A stretch of 7,482 nucleotides of DNA from Elusimicrobiota bacterium. GTDB taxonomy: Bacteria; CAYTYR01; UBA6262; DAOVJB01. A program made the position numbers and the translations under genes. The stretch lies in contig DAOVJB010000058.1 of NCBI GenBank assembly GCA_030673425.1, positions 1 through 7,482 of the forward strand, written 5' to 3'. Below the pieces are notes generated by a model. It made no database searches, was not told the DNA's origin, and was given only the letters and a program-made list of their open reading frames with translations. Of this stretch, positions 1 through 6,993 are shown one piece after another; the stretch's first letter is position 1, and each line of letters begins with the position of its first letter.

Positions 1-1
1 C

Positions 2-262
2 GTATCTATTGCCGGGGTTGTAACGTTCCCTAAGGCTGGCGAATTAAAAGAGATCGCAAAAGCAGTTCCTTTGGAAAAATTACTAATAGAAACCGATGCT
101 CCTTATCTGGCACCTCAACCTGTGCGCGGTAAGCGGAATGAGCCTTCCTACATGAAATACACCGTTGATGAGATTGCTGCAATACGAGGTATTTCAAAAC
201 AAAGTCTAATTAAAGCAACAACAGAAAATAGCATCTCTTTATTCAATTTACAGGATAAATAA
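2..262 (+). CDS. tatD: TatD-family metal-dependent hydrolase, C-terminal fragment
   Basis: This is the 3' part of a gene whose beginning lies before the window; 86 codons are visible in the frame starting at base 2. The sequence shows the TatD C-terminal signature: a GVVTFPKAGEL stretch (residues 5-15 of the fragment), then LIETDAPYLAP (28-38), whose Asp is the conserved metal ligand, then a GKRNEP motif (43-48). TatD proteins are TIM-barrel amidohydrolase-superfamily enzymes of about 255-265 aa that act as divalent-metal DNases or phosphoesterases in the cytoplasm, so roughly the last third is present. The TTG at 71 could act as a start, but the family homology clearly continues upstream of it. 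The next gene, pabB, begins 4 nt after the stop, suggesting co-transcription. The family call is firm; the true substrate is not shown. Confidence 0.93.
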   Translation, partial: VSIAGVVTFPKAGELKEIAKAVPLEKLLIETDAPYLAPQPVRGKRNEPSYMKYTVDEIAAIRGISKQSLIKATTENSISLFNLQDK

Positions 263-266
263 AACA

Positions 267-1715
267 ATGCTTAAGGTAACACCCAAAATCGAAGAAGTCA
301 AGACATCGCTTTCCGCACTGGAAATCTTTGAACTCATCAAGGATGAACCTTACAGTTTTTTCCTGGATAGCTCAAGTGCCTCAAGTAGTATAAACAGACT
401 AAACAGATATTCATTTATGGGAAGTAAGCCCTTTATTATTTTTAGAAGCAAAGGTAAAAGCGTGGAACTCATCCATCAGGATTCTATAGAGAAATTAGAT
501 GCTAATCCCTTTGATATTTTGGAGTCGTTGCTTAACGATTACAAGATAACTCATCAAGAGAACTCTTTACCTTTTCAATGCGGTGTGGTAGGATACTTCG
601 GATATGAGTTATACCGTTTTATTGAAAACAAGATTCCCTTAAAAATGTCTGATGACGTAGATATCCCCGAATGTTATTTAGGGTTTTATGACCCTGTAAT
701 CATATATGACCACTTAAAGGAGAAGCCCTTTATATCAAGCTGCGGGTTTGCTGGTGATAGCAGAAAAAGAAGAGAAAAGATAAAAAAGGTTTTAACCAGA
801 ACTAGAGCCAAAACAAGTTTATACAATCCTGTCTCAGGAGATTTATCATTAGATACTAAGGAATTAAAAGAGCTTGACTTAAGGTCAAATTTTACTAAAG
901 ATGAATATATTAAAGCTATATTAAAGATAAAAGAGTATATAGCCAGCGGTGATGTTTACCAGGTCAACATGTCACAAAGGTTCTGGACGAATTTTGATTC
1001 ATCACCATTTGAACTATATAAACATCTGCGCAAGATAAATCCTGCTCCGTTTTCCAGTTTCCTGAACTTTGATAAATTAAAGGTCGTGAGTTCATCTCCT
1101 GAAAGGTTCTTAAAAGTAACCGATAGAGCAGTAGAGACAAGACCTGTTAAGGGAACAAGACCCAGGGGAATTAATAAAAGAGTAGATGATATATTAAAAA
1201 ACGAGCTTCTCCTGAGCCAAAAGGATAGGGCAGAGCATGTAATGATCGTTGACTTAGAGAGGAATGACCTGGGGAGGATCTGTGATTACAACAGCATCAG
1301 GGTTAAGGAACTCGGAGCTCTTGAGGAGTATGCTACTGTCTTTCACCTCACATCTACCATAGAAGGCAGATTATCAAAAGGAAAAGGGCCCATCGATTGC
1401 CTGAGAGCATGTTTTCCCGGAGGATCCATAACAGGAGCTCCCAAGATAAGGTCTATGGAAATAATAGACGAACTCGAGCCTACCAGAAGGGACATATATA
1501 CCGGTTCAATCGGATATATAGGTTTTGACGGGAATATGGACAGCTCCATTGTGATAAGAACTCTTCTTATTAAAGATAAAAAAGCATATTTATATGCAGG
1601 GGGAGGCATTGTTAGCGATTCGGATCCTCAGGAAGAGTACGAGGAGACCATAAATAAAGTCAAGGCCCTTATAATTGCCCTAAACAATAGAAAGGTATTG
1701 CATAAAGCAGCATAA
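267..1715 (+). CDS. pabB: Aminodeoxychorismate synthase component I
   Basis: This 482-aa chorismate-utilising enzyme should make 4-amino-4-deoxychorismate from chorismate and ammonia for folate synthesis. It has an N-terminal Anth_synt_I_N-like region (about 10-150) and a C-terminal chorismate-binding domain (about 208-472). Visible motifs are GDVYQVNMSQRF (228-239), SSPERFL (276-282), PVKGTRPRG (293-301), ERNDLGR (331-337), the FPGGSITGAPK block (383-393) and AGGGIV (444-449). Lys295 in PVKGT is the key discriminator: PabB enzymes carry Lys here, while anthranilate synthase TrpE has Ala (PIAGT). The length fits stand-alone PabB without a fused glutaminase. Its ATG lies 4 nt after the tatD stop with only a weak AGGA about 11 nt upstream, so translational coupling is likely. 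The pabC start abuts its stop. The glutamine amidotransferase (PabA, or a shared TrpG) is not in the window. Confidence 0.92.
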   Translation: MLKVTPKIEEVKTSLSALEIFELIKDEPYSFFLDSSSASSSINRLNRYSFMGSKPFIIFRSKGKSVELIHQDSIEKLDANPFDILESLLNDYKITHQENSLPFQCGVVGYFGYELYRFIENKIPLKMSDDVDIPECYLGFYDPVIIYDHLKEKPFISSCGFAGDSRKRREKIKKVLTRTRAKTSLYNPVSGDLSLDTKELKELDLRSNFTKDEYIKAILKIKEYIASGDVYQVNMSQRFWTNFDSSPFELYKHLRKINPAPFSSFLNFDKLKVVSSSPERFLKVTDRAVETRPVKGTRPRGINKRVDDILKNELLLSQKDRAEHVMIVDLERNDLGRICDYNSIRVKELGALEEYATVFHLTSTIEGRLSKGKGPIDCLRACFPGGSITGAPKIRSMEIIDELEPTRRDIYTGSIGYIGFDGNMDSSIVIRTLLIKDKKAYLYAGGGIVSDSDPQEEYEETINKVKALIIALNNRKVLHKAA

Positions 1716-2594
1716 ATGAGAAGAAAAAAAGACCAGATAGTCTATATTAACGGAGCTTTTGTTCTTAAAGATAAAGCAAAAATATCGGTATTTGACCGGG
1801 GACTTCTTTACGGTGACGGATTGTTTGAAACAATGCGCAGTTATTCAGGCCATGTTTTCAGGCTGGATGAACACCTAAGACGCCTTTTTAACTCATCTAA
1901 AATAGTTGGTATAAAGATTCCTTTTAGTAAGAAGGGATTAAAAGAGGCTATATATAAAACATTAAAGAAGAACGATCTTTCTGATGCTTATATACGCTTA
2001 ACTGTTACAAGAGGTGAAAAAGAAGCAGGCTTTGATATAAAAGGGGCTTCTAAACCGAATATATTTATAATTACCCGCCTGCTTAAGCCGTATCCGGTAA
2101 GTTTATATAATAAAGGGGTAAGAGCAATAGTAAGCAGCGTGAGACAGAATGAATCTTCAGTTCTCTGTTCTATCAAATCGTTAAATTATCTAGACAGGAT
2201 ACTGATTAAAAATGATATAAAGAGAAATAAGGTCGAAGAGGCTATTCTAACCAATACAAAAGGATATATTACAGAGGTAATAACAAGCAATATATTCTTA
2301 GTCAAGGGCAATATCCTTATGACCCCCGGTCTGGATTCAGGGATACTGCCGGGTATTACCAGGGGAGTAGTTCTAGAAATAGCAAAAAAACTGAAATTAA
2401 ACGTAAAATGTGGTAAAATATTGCCAAAAGAAATCTTTAAGGCTGATGAGATATTTTTAACTAACTCTGTTAAAGAGATAGTTCCTGTAGTTGAGGTTAA
2501 TAAGAGACGAATTAATAGAGAAAAAGCAGGAAAAGTTACTAGATCCATACACAAACTATATCAAGAGTTAACAGAGAAAGAAAGTAAGATATAA
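1716..2594 (+). CDS. pabC: PLP-dependent class IV aminotransferase, probable 4-amino-4-deoxychorismate lyase
   Basis: This 292-aa fold-type IV PLP enzyme probably releases pyruvate from 4-amino-4-deoxychorismate to give 4-aminobenzoate. Visible motifs are an N-terminal YINGAFV (10-16), VFDRGLLYGDGLFET (25-39), the catalytic lysine region SIKSLNY with Lys154, ITEVITSNIF (185-194) with Glu187 expected to contact the PLP pyridine nitrogen, GILPGITR (209-216) and TNSVKEIVPV (249-258). The family also includes branched-chain (IlvE) and D-amino-acid aminotransferases, which look very similar. The TNS form of the last motif, rather than the GTAAE-type motif common in IlvE, and direct coupling to pabB favour the lyase. 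The stop of pabB and this ATG are adjacent (TAAATG) with no good ribosome site close by, so reinitiation by terminating ribosomes is likely. Confidence 0.85.
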   Translation: MRRKKDQIVYINGAFVLKDKAKISVFDRGLLYGDGLFETMRSYSGHVFRLDEHLRRLFNSSKIVGIKIPFSKKGLKEAIYKTLKKNDLSDAYIRLTVTRGEKEAGFDIKGASKPNIFIITRLLKPYPVSLYNKGVRAIVSSVRQNESSVLCSIKSLNYLDRILIKNDIKRNKVEEAILTNTKGYITEVITSNIFLVKGNILMTPGLDSGILPGITRGVVLEIAKKLKLNVKCGKILPKEIFKADEIFLTNSVKEIVPVVEVNKRRINREKAGKVTRSIHKLYQELTEKESKI

Positions 2595-2605
2595 AAGGAG
2601 GTGAT
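2595..2605 (+). promoter_or_regulatory. Orphan full-consensus Shine-Dalgarno sequence
   Basis: AAGGAGGTGAT matches the full anti-Shine-Dalgarno complement of the 16S rRNA 3' end and begins one base after the pabC stop codon. No sensible start follows: TTG at 2605 and TTG at 2624 are each followed directly by TAA. GTG at 2601 lies inside the site itself and opens only 12 codons. The SPFH gene begins 51 nt further on with its own AAGGAGA at 2644-2650. The site could be a relic of a lost gene, a ribosome standby site, or chance. The match is seen directly; any role is inferred. Confidence 0.5.
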
Positions 2606-2656
2606 TGTAAAAGAAGTAGTTTTTTGTAAAAAATCTTAATTAAAAGGAGAAATACC

Positions 2657-3592
2657 ATGCCACTTATTTACCTTATTATTTTTCTATTTGTGATCATGTC
2701 GGTGATGAATCTCATCAAGAAAACCCAGGAAGGGGAAGTGAACGTCAACCTGACCAAGATAAGAAAGAGTGTAAAAGTCATAATCCCGGTTGTAATTATC
2801 GTTCTGGCATTGATAAAGTGTATTGTTATCATAAATCCGGGACAGGTGGGAATAATAGTGCTTTTTGGAAATGTTAAAGCTAACTCTCTTAAAAACGGTA
2901 TCCACATCATCAATCCTCTTGCTTCTGTAGTAAGGATGAGCGTAAGAACAGAGGAGTATACCATGAGTATAGCAGGCGGTGAGGGGAAGATGAGCGGAGA
3001 TGATGCGATAGATGCCCTGACCAAGGAAGGATTAAAGGTAAGATTAGATCTTACCGCTTGGTACCGTCTGGAAGAAATGGCTGCTCCTAAGGTTTATCAG
3101 ACTATCGGCATCAATTACGAAGCAAAAATAGTCCGCCCTGCTCTAAGAACAGCTATAAGAGATGCAGTGGTTAGATATTCAGCTGCGGGAATATATACTG
3201 AAAGCAGGACAGAAGTCGTCCAGGATATAGAAGATGCATTAACTAGCTTAACCAAGGAGAGAGGAATTGTAGTTGAGAAAATACTCTTAAGAAACGTTGT
3301 CCTCCCGAGAAAACTTACCGAGGCTATTGATACAAAACAGGCAGCGGAACAGGAAGCCCAGAAGATGCAATTTGTCCTGCAGAAAGAACAGAAAGAACAG
3401 GAGAGGAAGATTATTGAAGCCGAGGGTATAAAAAAGGCCAACAGAATCATTGCCGCCGGATTAACCCCAAGTTATCTTCAGTGGTATAGAATAGATATGA
3501 TGAAACAGCTGGTTAATTCTCCAAACAATACTATAATATTTATCCCTGAAGGAATGAACACAACTCCTATTATAAATATACCTGCTAAATAA
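2657..3592 (+). CDS. SPFH/band 7 (prohibitin-like) membrane protein
   Basis: This 311-aa protein is likely a membrane-anchored scaffold of the stomatin/prohibitin/flotillin/HflC superfamily, which forms large oligomeric cages that organise membrane microdomains or regulate membrane proteases. Two hydrophobic segments are visible (about 2-20 and 38-59). The SPFH domain (about 59-230) opens with INPGQVGIIVLFGNV (59-73) and contains the prohibitin-type helix PALRTAIRDAVVRYSA (161-176) followed by IYTESRTEV. Residues about 226-268 are rich in Gln, Glu and Lys, consistent with the usual C-terminal coiled coil. The tail is short and ends at IPAK. The start is supported by AAGGAGA at 2644-2650, 6 nt before the ATG. 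A PspC gene follows 16 nt later, suggesting a membrane-stress or membrane-organisation pair. No adjacent NfeD or FtsH partner is seen, so the exact subfamily is open. Confidence 0.88.
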   Translation: MPLIYLIIFLFVIMSVMNLIKKTQEGEVNVNLTKIRKSVKVIIPVVIIVLALIKCIVIINPGQVGIIVLFGNVKANSLKNGIHIINPLASVVRMSVRTEEYTMSIAGGEGKMSGDDAIDALTKEGLKVRLDLTAWYRLEEMAAPKVYQTIGINYEAKIVRPALRTAIRDAVVRYSAAGIYTESRTEVVQDIEDALTSLTKERGIVVEKILLRNVVLPRKLTEAIDTKQAAEQEAQKMQFVLQKEQKEQERKIIEAEGIKKANRIIAAGLTPSYLQWYRIDMMKQLVNSPNNTIIFIPEGMNTTPIINIPAK

Positions 3593-3596
3593 AAAC

Positions 3597-3602
3597 AGGA
3601 GG
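3597..3602 (+). promoter_or_regulatory. Ribosome binding site that fixes the TTG start of the PspC gene
   Basis: AGGAGG lies 6 nt before the TTG at 3609 and 5 nt after the stop of the SPFH gene. No ATG or GTG in the correct frame gives a better-placed start before the conserved PspC core, so this strong site decides for TTG. Confidence 0.75.
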
Positions 3603-3608
3603 AAGAGA

Positions 3609-3809
3609 TTGAAGAAGAAACTTTACGTAGACAAATCCAACAGCATGATCCTTGGGGTATGCGCGGGAATTGCTAAATATTTTAACGTTGATACAACAGT
3701 GGTTAGAATAATATGTTTAGTCCTGATTATTTTAACAGGGTTAATCCCGGGAATATTAGGCTATATTGCTGCTGGCTTAGTCATGCCTGAGGCTAAAAAA
3801 AATAAATAA
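3609..3809 (+). CDS. PspC-domain membrane protein
   Basis: This 66-aa protein is essentially a bare PspC domain. Its N-terminal part has the characteristic LGVCAGIAKYF motif (15-25), followed by NVDTTVVRI (26-34), one hydrophobic stretch (about 34-58) with a central GLIPG, and a closing VMPEAKK. In E. coli, PspC is an inner-membrane sensor of the phage-shock response, relieving PspA inhibition of PspF. No pspA, pspB or pspF is present here, so it may be a stand-alone PspC as in many non-enteric bacteria. It lacks the long extra C-terminal region of some homologues. It starts with TTG behind a strong AGGAGG and lies 16 nt after the SPFH gene. Co-transcription with that gene is likely and suggests a shared envelope role; the role itself is inferred. 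Confidence 0.88.
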   Translation: MKKKLYVDKSNSMILGVCAGIAKYFNVDTTVVRIICLVLIILTGLIPGILGYIAAGLVMPEAKKNK

Positions 3810-3850
3810 TTACCTGTATATATAAAGGTAAAATTATTTACTTTCTTCTT
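3804..3850 (+). terminator. Weak AU-rich hairpin with pyrimidine tail between pspC and pcm
   Basis: The arms AATAATTACC (3805-3814) and GGTAAAATTATT (3827-3838) can pair as 5 bp next to the loop, a 2-nt bulge, then about 7 more A-U pairs. The 12-nt loop is itself TATATA-rich. CTTTCTTCTT (3841-3850) follows. With only two G-C pairs, this is at best a leaky terminator or attenuator after pspC. It overlaps the pspC stop codon and ends just before the pcm ribosome site. The pairing is seen directly; activity is inferred. Confidence 0.3.
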
Positions 3851-3862
3851 AGAAGGTGAGAA

Positions 3863-4576
3863 ATGCTACAGGAGAGGCTGAAAATAGTCGTTATTGCTAC
3901 TATTGTCACATCTATTTTCTCTGGTCAACTTCTACTGGCAGAGAGCCCTAAATTTACCAAAGCCAGAAAAAATATGGTCCAGAAACAACTCAGGACACGT
4001 AATATCAATGACGAAAAAGTCCTAAATGCTATGGGGAAAGTGCCTCGTCATGAATTTGTTTCAAAATTCTACTCAAAGCAGGCTTATGATGACCACCCCT
4101 TACCGATAGGTCATGGTCAGACTATTTCTCAGCCTTATATTGTAGCCTTAATGACTCAGCTACTTAAATTAAAACCCGATGAAAAGGTTTTAGAAATCGG
4201 GACAGGCAGTGGTTATCAAGCCGCTATATTGGCAGAATTAACCAAAGAAGTTTATACCGTTGAAATAATTAAAGAATTAAAAGAAAAAGCTGAAAAGAGT
4301 CTGAAGAAACAGGAATATAAAAATATAAAATTAAAATCTGCTGATGGCTATTACGGATGGAAAAAATATGCTCCTTTTGATGCAATTATCGTAACTGCCG
4401 CTCCTGAACACATACCTCAACCGCTGATTCAGCAGTTAAAAGACGGGGGGAGAATGGTAATACCGGTAGGTCCACAGGGAAATTATCAAACCTTATGGCT
4501 TTTAGAGAAAAAGGGGGAAAAATTAGAATTTCATAACATCAGTCCGGTAATGTTTGTTCCTTTGACTCGGCAGTAA
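3863..4576 (+). CDS. pcm: Protein-L-isoaspartate O-methyltransferase with N-terminal signal sequence
   Basis: This 237-aa enzyme should methylate the abnormal isoaspartyl carboxylate in aged proteins using S-adenosylmethionine, beginning repair to aspartate. Family motifs are PRHEFV (61-66), the substrate-binding LPIGHGQTISQPYIVA (80-95), SAM motif I VLEIGTGSGYQ (109-119), VYTVEI (130-135), SADGYYG (159-165), FDAIIVTAA (172-180), GGRMVIPVG (195-203) and C-terminal FVPLT (231-235). The catalytic core appears intact. The unusual part is residues 1-26: a basic MLQERLK, about 17 hydrophobic residues and a possible cleavage after LLLA, which looks like a Sec signal peptide or anchor. A periplasmic location is therefore inferred, though SAM supply there is unexplained. 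The ATG follows AAGGTGAG (3853-3860). The last 38 bp overlap the convergent membrane-protein gene. Confidence 0.92.
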   Translation: MLQERLKIVVIATIVTSIFSGQLLLAESPKFTKARKNMVQKQLRTRNINDEKVLNAMGKVPRHEFVSKFYSKQAYDDHPLPIGHGQTISQPYIVALMTQLLKLKPDEKVLEIGTGSGYQAAILAELTKEVYTVEIIKELKEKAEKSLKKQEYKNIKLKSADGYYGWKKYAPFDAIIVTAAPEHIPQPLIQQLKDGGRMVIPVGPQGNYQTLWLLEKKGEKLEFHNISPVMFVPLTRQ

Positions 4577-6971
4577 GAAATGATATAAGCAGGCCCAGAG
4601 CTACTAAATAAACAAAACCTGCTAATATTAAAACAGGGGTATATCCAAAAGTACAGGCAATCATCAGCGCAAGAATAGCACTGATTACTGAAGCAAAGCC
4701 GTTTATTCCCCAGACCCATGGGATCAACCGGGGATTTGTTTTATTTAGTATTCTTATCCCCAGAGGAAAAGGGATTCCCATCATAAAGCTCAGAGGCATC
4801 AATATAAATAAAGAAATAATCATCCGGATAAATAATGCTTTAGCTAATAAGAATTGGAAAAGATAAGGGATGAAAAAGAAATATCCAGCTATAAAGATAG
4901 GTAAAATAAAAATTACTTTTCTGAAAATATCAAATTTCCCTGAGAAATAACTACCAAGACCCGAAAAGAATAAAACAGAAAAAAGGACTATAGAGAAGGC
5001 ATAAATAGGATGATCGAGAAAGAGAATGAATTTATGCATCAGGGGAATTTCTACAAACAGATAACCTAAACCTAAAGAGAAAAAATAGATAAAAAATTTC
5101 CCTTTCCCTGAAGTATTTAAGGCTCTCCTTTTCATTATAAATAAAGGAAGGAGTATAAAAAGCCCGGATGTAAGTAGAGCCACTACAAGAAGAAGAACAA
5201 TCATTAAATATCCTCCTCCTCCATATGGTTCAAAACGTTTCCCGAAATTTTTTAAGATAAGAGGAATATTCCTCCACTTAAAAAAATGGAAGAAGAAAGG
5301 ACTGTCATCAGTTGGAGGAATAATATTGTAAATATATTTTTTGTAAAAGGTGCCTCTATCCTTAGTAAAAAGGAGGGTCGAAAAATTTCGATAATAATAA
5401 GGTTCTTCAAGAACATTATATTTATTAACATCTGAAGAATCTATGCCGGGAAAATAAATAATATCAAATCTCCTTTTTTTACAGAATTGTTTGAGTATTT
5501 CAATTTCTTCCGGACTAAAGGGGGTTTTTTTAACCAGATAAGTAGCGGTCATCAGACTTCTCAAGCCAATAATATGGCGGGATGGAGTTTTTATCCCCAT
5601 ATTCTCAAGAGCGGCGATTAAAGTAGCGCCTATTTTTAATCCTTCACTTGGCGGAAGCTGGATCCAGCGAGTGATACTTAAGTAGCCGTTATCAGAAAGA
5701 ATTCTGAGGTAATCTTCAAAAGCCTCCCGGGTATAAAGGTAATGTTCTCTAAGACTCAAAACACCAGAGGAAACCGTTGCAAAACTTCCGGTAAGAGATA
5801 TTTGCACAAGATCAAATTTGTCTTTTGTGCGTCTAAGGAAACCTCGTCCTCCCTCATTAAAAAGATGTACATTCGGACGATTATATATATTACCTGTAAA
5901 TTCTTTAAGATCGTCTTTTATTATTTTTCCAATCAAAGGGTTCTCTTCAATTATGGTCAGTAATTTAACCTTATGATAAAGAGCAGATAAAACATCTAAC
6001 CCTCCACCGGGATTAATAATTAATGCTTTTTCTAAAGGACGAAACTTATAATTTATAGCTGTGGGCAGAAAATCAACAAATTCCGCTTGCGTAAGAAAGA
6101 AATCGGTACGGCTTAGGGCACTAAAATTACCACCGTCAATAGTTAAACCTTTCTGCAGGGGAATTGACCCCTCATACATATAACTGAGCCCAGGAGCATA
6201 TTTTATAACATTTGTTTGGACCACATCTACTTTGGAGAAAGAATTTCTTTTTGTAACTGAAATTTTTGCATCAGGGAACCTAAGAATATTACTTAAACTT
6301 TTATAAGGTGATATCTTAATTTTCAGAATACCCGGGAAGATAATAAATATAGATAACAAAGCTATACTGGTTAAGAAAATAGCTGCTGTAAACTTGTTGA
6401 ACCGACGATAAGAAAAGATAACCGTAGCTAACATTCCGAATAGGGCACTAAAGATTACAACACCTGATGATCCTACTATAGGAATAAAAACAAGGATTGA
6501 CAGACATCCTAATCCTGAGCCGATTAAATTATAGAAGTAAAAATTATTTACTTTTAAAGGAATTTTTGCTAAAACTAAACTTAAGCATAGACCGGAAAAA
6601 AAGAAAGGAACAGCTAAACTAACATAATAGATAACCAGGTAAAAGATCTGTTTATGCTCCCAGGCAAGACGAAAAGAATCAAAAGGCAGATTATTAATAA
6701 TCAAATAACTTATTAAACAGGAGATAGAAAAAGAGATAGAACTAAATGCGAGCAATCCGTTTATATTTTTTTTAGAGATTATTCCGGGAAAGATAGCAAG
6801 GAATGTCCCACTGACTCCATAGCCAAGCAGAGCGACACTTATAACCATAAAGGCAAAATGATACCACTGGGAAATAGAAAAGATTCTCATTAATCCTAAC
6901 TCAAAGGACATCGTAGCCAGGGCAACCAAGAATATGCCGAGATAAAGAGGAAATAATTTTTTTTCATCCAT
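4539..6971 (-). CDS. Polytopic membrane protein with internal spermidine-synthase-like domain
   Basis: An 810-aa protein is predicted from ATG at 6971; an in-frame TTG at 7007 would add 12 residues (numbering here counts from that TTG). An N-terminal block of about seven hydrophobic helices (19-229) is followed by a soluble domain (about 240-590) and a C-terminal block of about six or seven helices (600-812). The soluble part resembles spermidine synthases: LTIDGGNFSALSRTD (288-302), the SAM-site loop INPGGGLDVLSAL (331-343), an acidic strand end IIEEN (352-356), RGFLRR (388-393) and LYTREAF (424-430). PTDDSPFFF (565-573) precedes the second membrane block. The aspartates expected for aminopropyl transfer are not seen, so polyamine synthesis is doubtful; the substrate is unknown. 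The short start is preferred because TTG has no ribosome site and a perfect TATAAT lies between the two starts. It overlaps pcm tail-to-tail. Confidence 0.85.
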   Translation of the reverse strand: MDEKKLFPLYLGIFLVALATMSFELGLMRIFSISQWYHFAFMVISVALLGYGVSGTFLAIFPGIISKKNINGLLAFSSISFSISCLISYLIINNLPFDSFRLAWEHKQIFYLVIYYVSLAVPFFFSGLCLSLVLAKIPLKVNNFYFYNLIGSGLGCLSILVFIPIVGSSGVVIFSALFGMLATVIFSYRRFNKFTAAIFLTSIALLSIFIIFPGILKIKISPYKSLSNILRFPDAKISVTKRNSFSKVDVVQTNVIKYAPGLSYMYEGSIPLQKGLTIDGGNFSALSRTDFFLTQAEFVDFLPTAINYKFRPLEKALIINPGGGLDVLSALYHKVKLLTIIEENPLIGKIIKDDLKEFTGNIYNRPNVHLFNEGGRGFLRRTKDKFDLVQISLTGSFATVSSGVLSLREHYLYTREAFEDYLRILSDNGYLSITRWIQLPPSEGLKIGATLIAALENMGIKTPSRHIIGLRSLMTATYLVKKTPFSPEEIEILKQFCKKRRFDIIYFPGIDSSDVNKYNVLEEPYYYRNFSTLLFTKDRGTFYKKYIYNIIPPTDDSPFFFHFFKWRNIPLILKNFGKRFEPYGGGGYLMIVLLLVVALLTSGLFILLPLFIMKRRALNTSGKGKFFIYFFSLGLGYLFVEIPLMHKFILFLDHPIYAFSIVLFSVLFFSGLGSYFSGKFDIFRKVIFILPIFIAGYFFFIPYLFQFLLAKALFIRMIISLFILMPLSFMMGIPFPLGIRILNKTNPRLIPWVWGINGFASVISAILALMIACTFGYTPVLILAGFVYLVALGLLISFLTAESKEQTLPD

Positions 6972-6993
6972 ATTCTCAATACTATTTGTTTTT

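Noticed and set aside
1343-1609. 88-codon minus-strand frame inside pabB
   Set aside because: It is antisense to the most conserved part of the chorismate-binding domain, where codon constraint keeps the reverse frame open by chance.
267-1715. Anthranilate synthase component I (TrpE) as the identity of the chorismate enzyme
   Set aside because: Lys295 in PVKGT is PabB-type rather than the Ala of TrpE, and the next gene is a class IV PLP enzyme fitting PabC.
2186-2554. 122-codon open frame on the minus strand inside pabC
   Set aside because: It is fully antisense to a gene with clear class IV aminotransferase motifs, has no ribosome site and resembles no family I recognise.
2603-2635. Possible hairpin GATT...AATC with an internal T run as a terminator after pabC
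   Set aside because: Only short A-U pairing is available, there is no GC stem, and the T run lies inside rather than after the stem.
2668-3024. Two minus-strand frames (118 and 73 codons) under the 5' half of the SPFH gene
   Set aside because: Their hydrophobic content only reflects the complementary strand of the membrane segments, and they overlap each other in different frames.
3115-3450. 111-codon minus-strand frame rich in Ser and Cys inside the SPFH gene
   Set aside because: It mirrors the SPFH coding frame; the composition is typical of an antisense shadow and there are no domain motifs.
3845-3855. Palindrome CTTCTTAGAAG overlapping the pcm ribosome site as an operator or sequestering hairpin
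   Set aside because: The half-sites are 5 bp with a single central base, too tight for a hairpin and too short to claim an operator without conservation.
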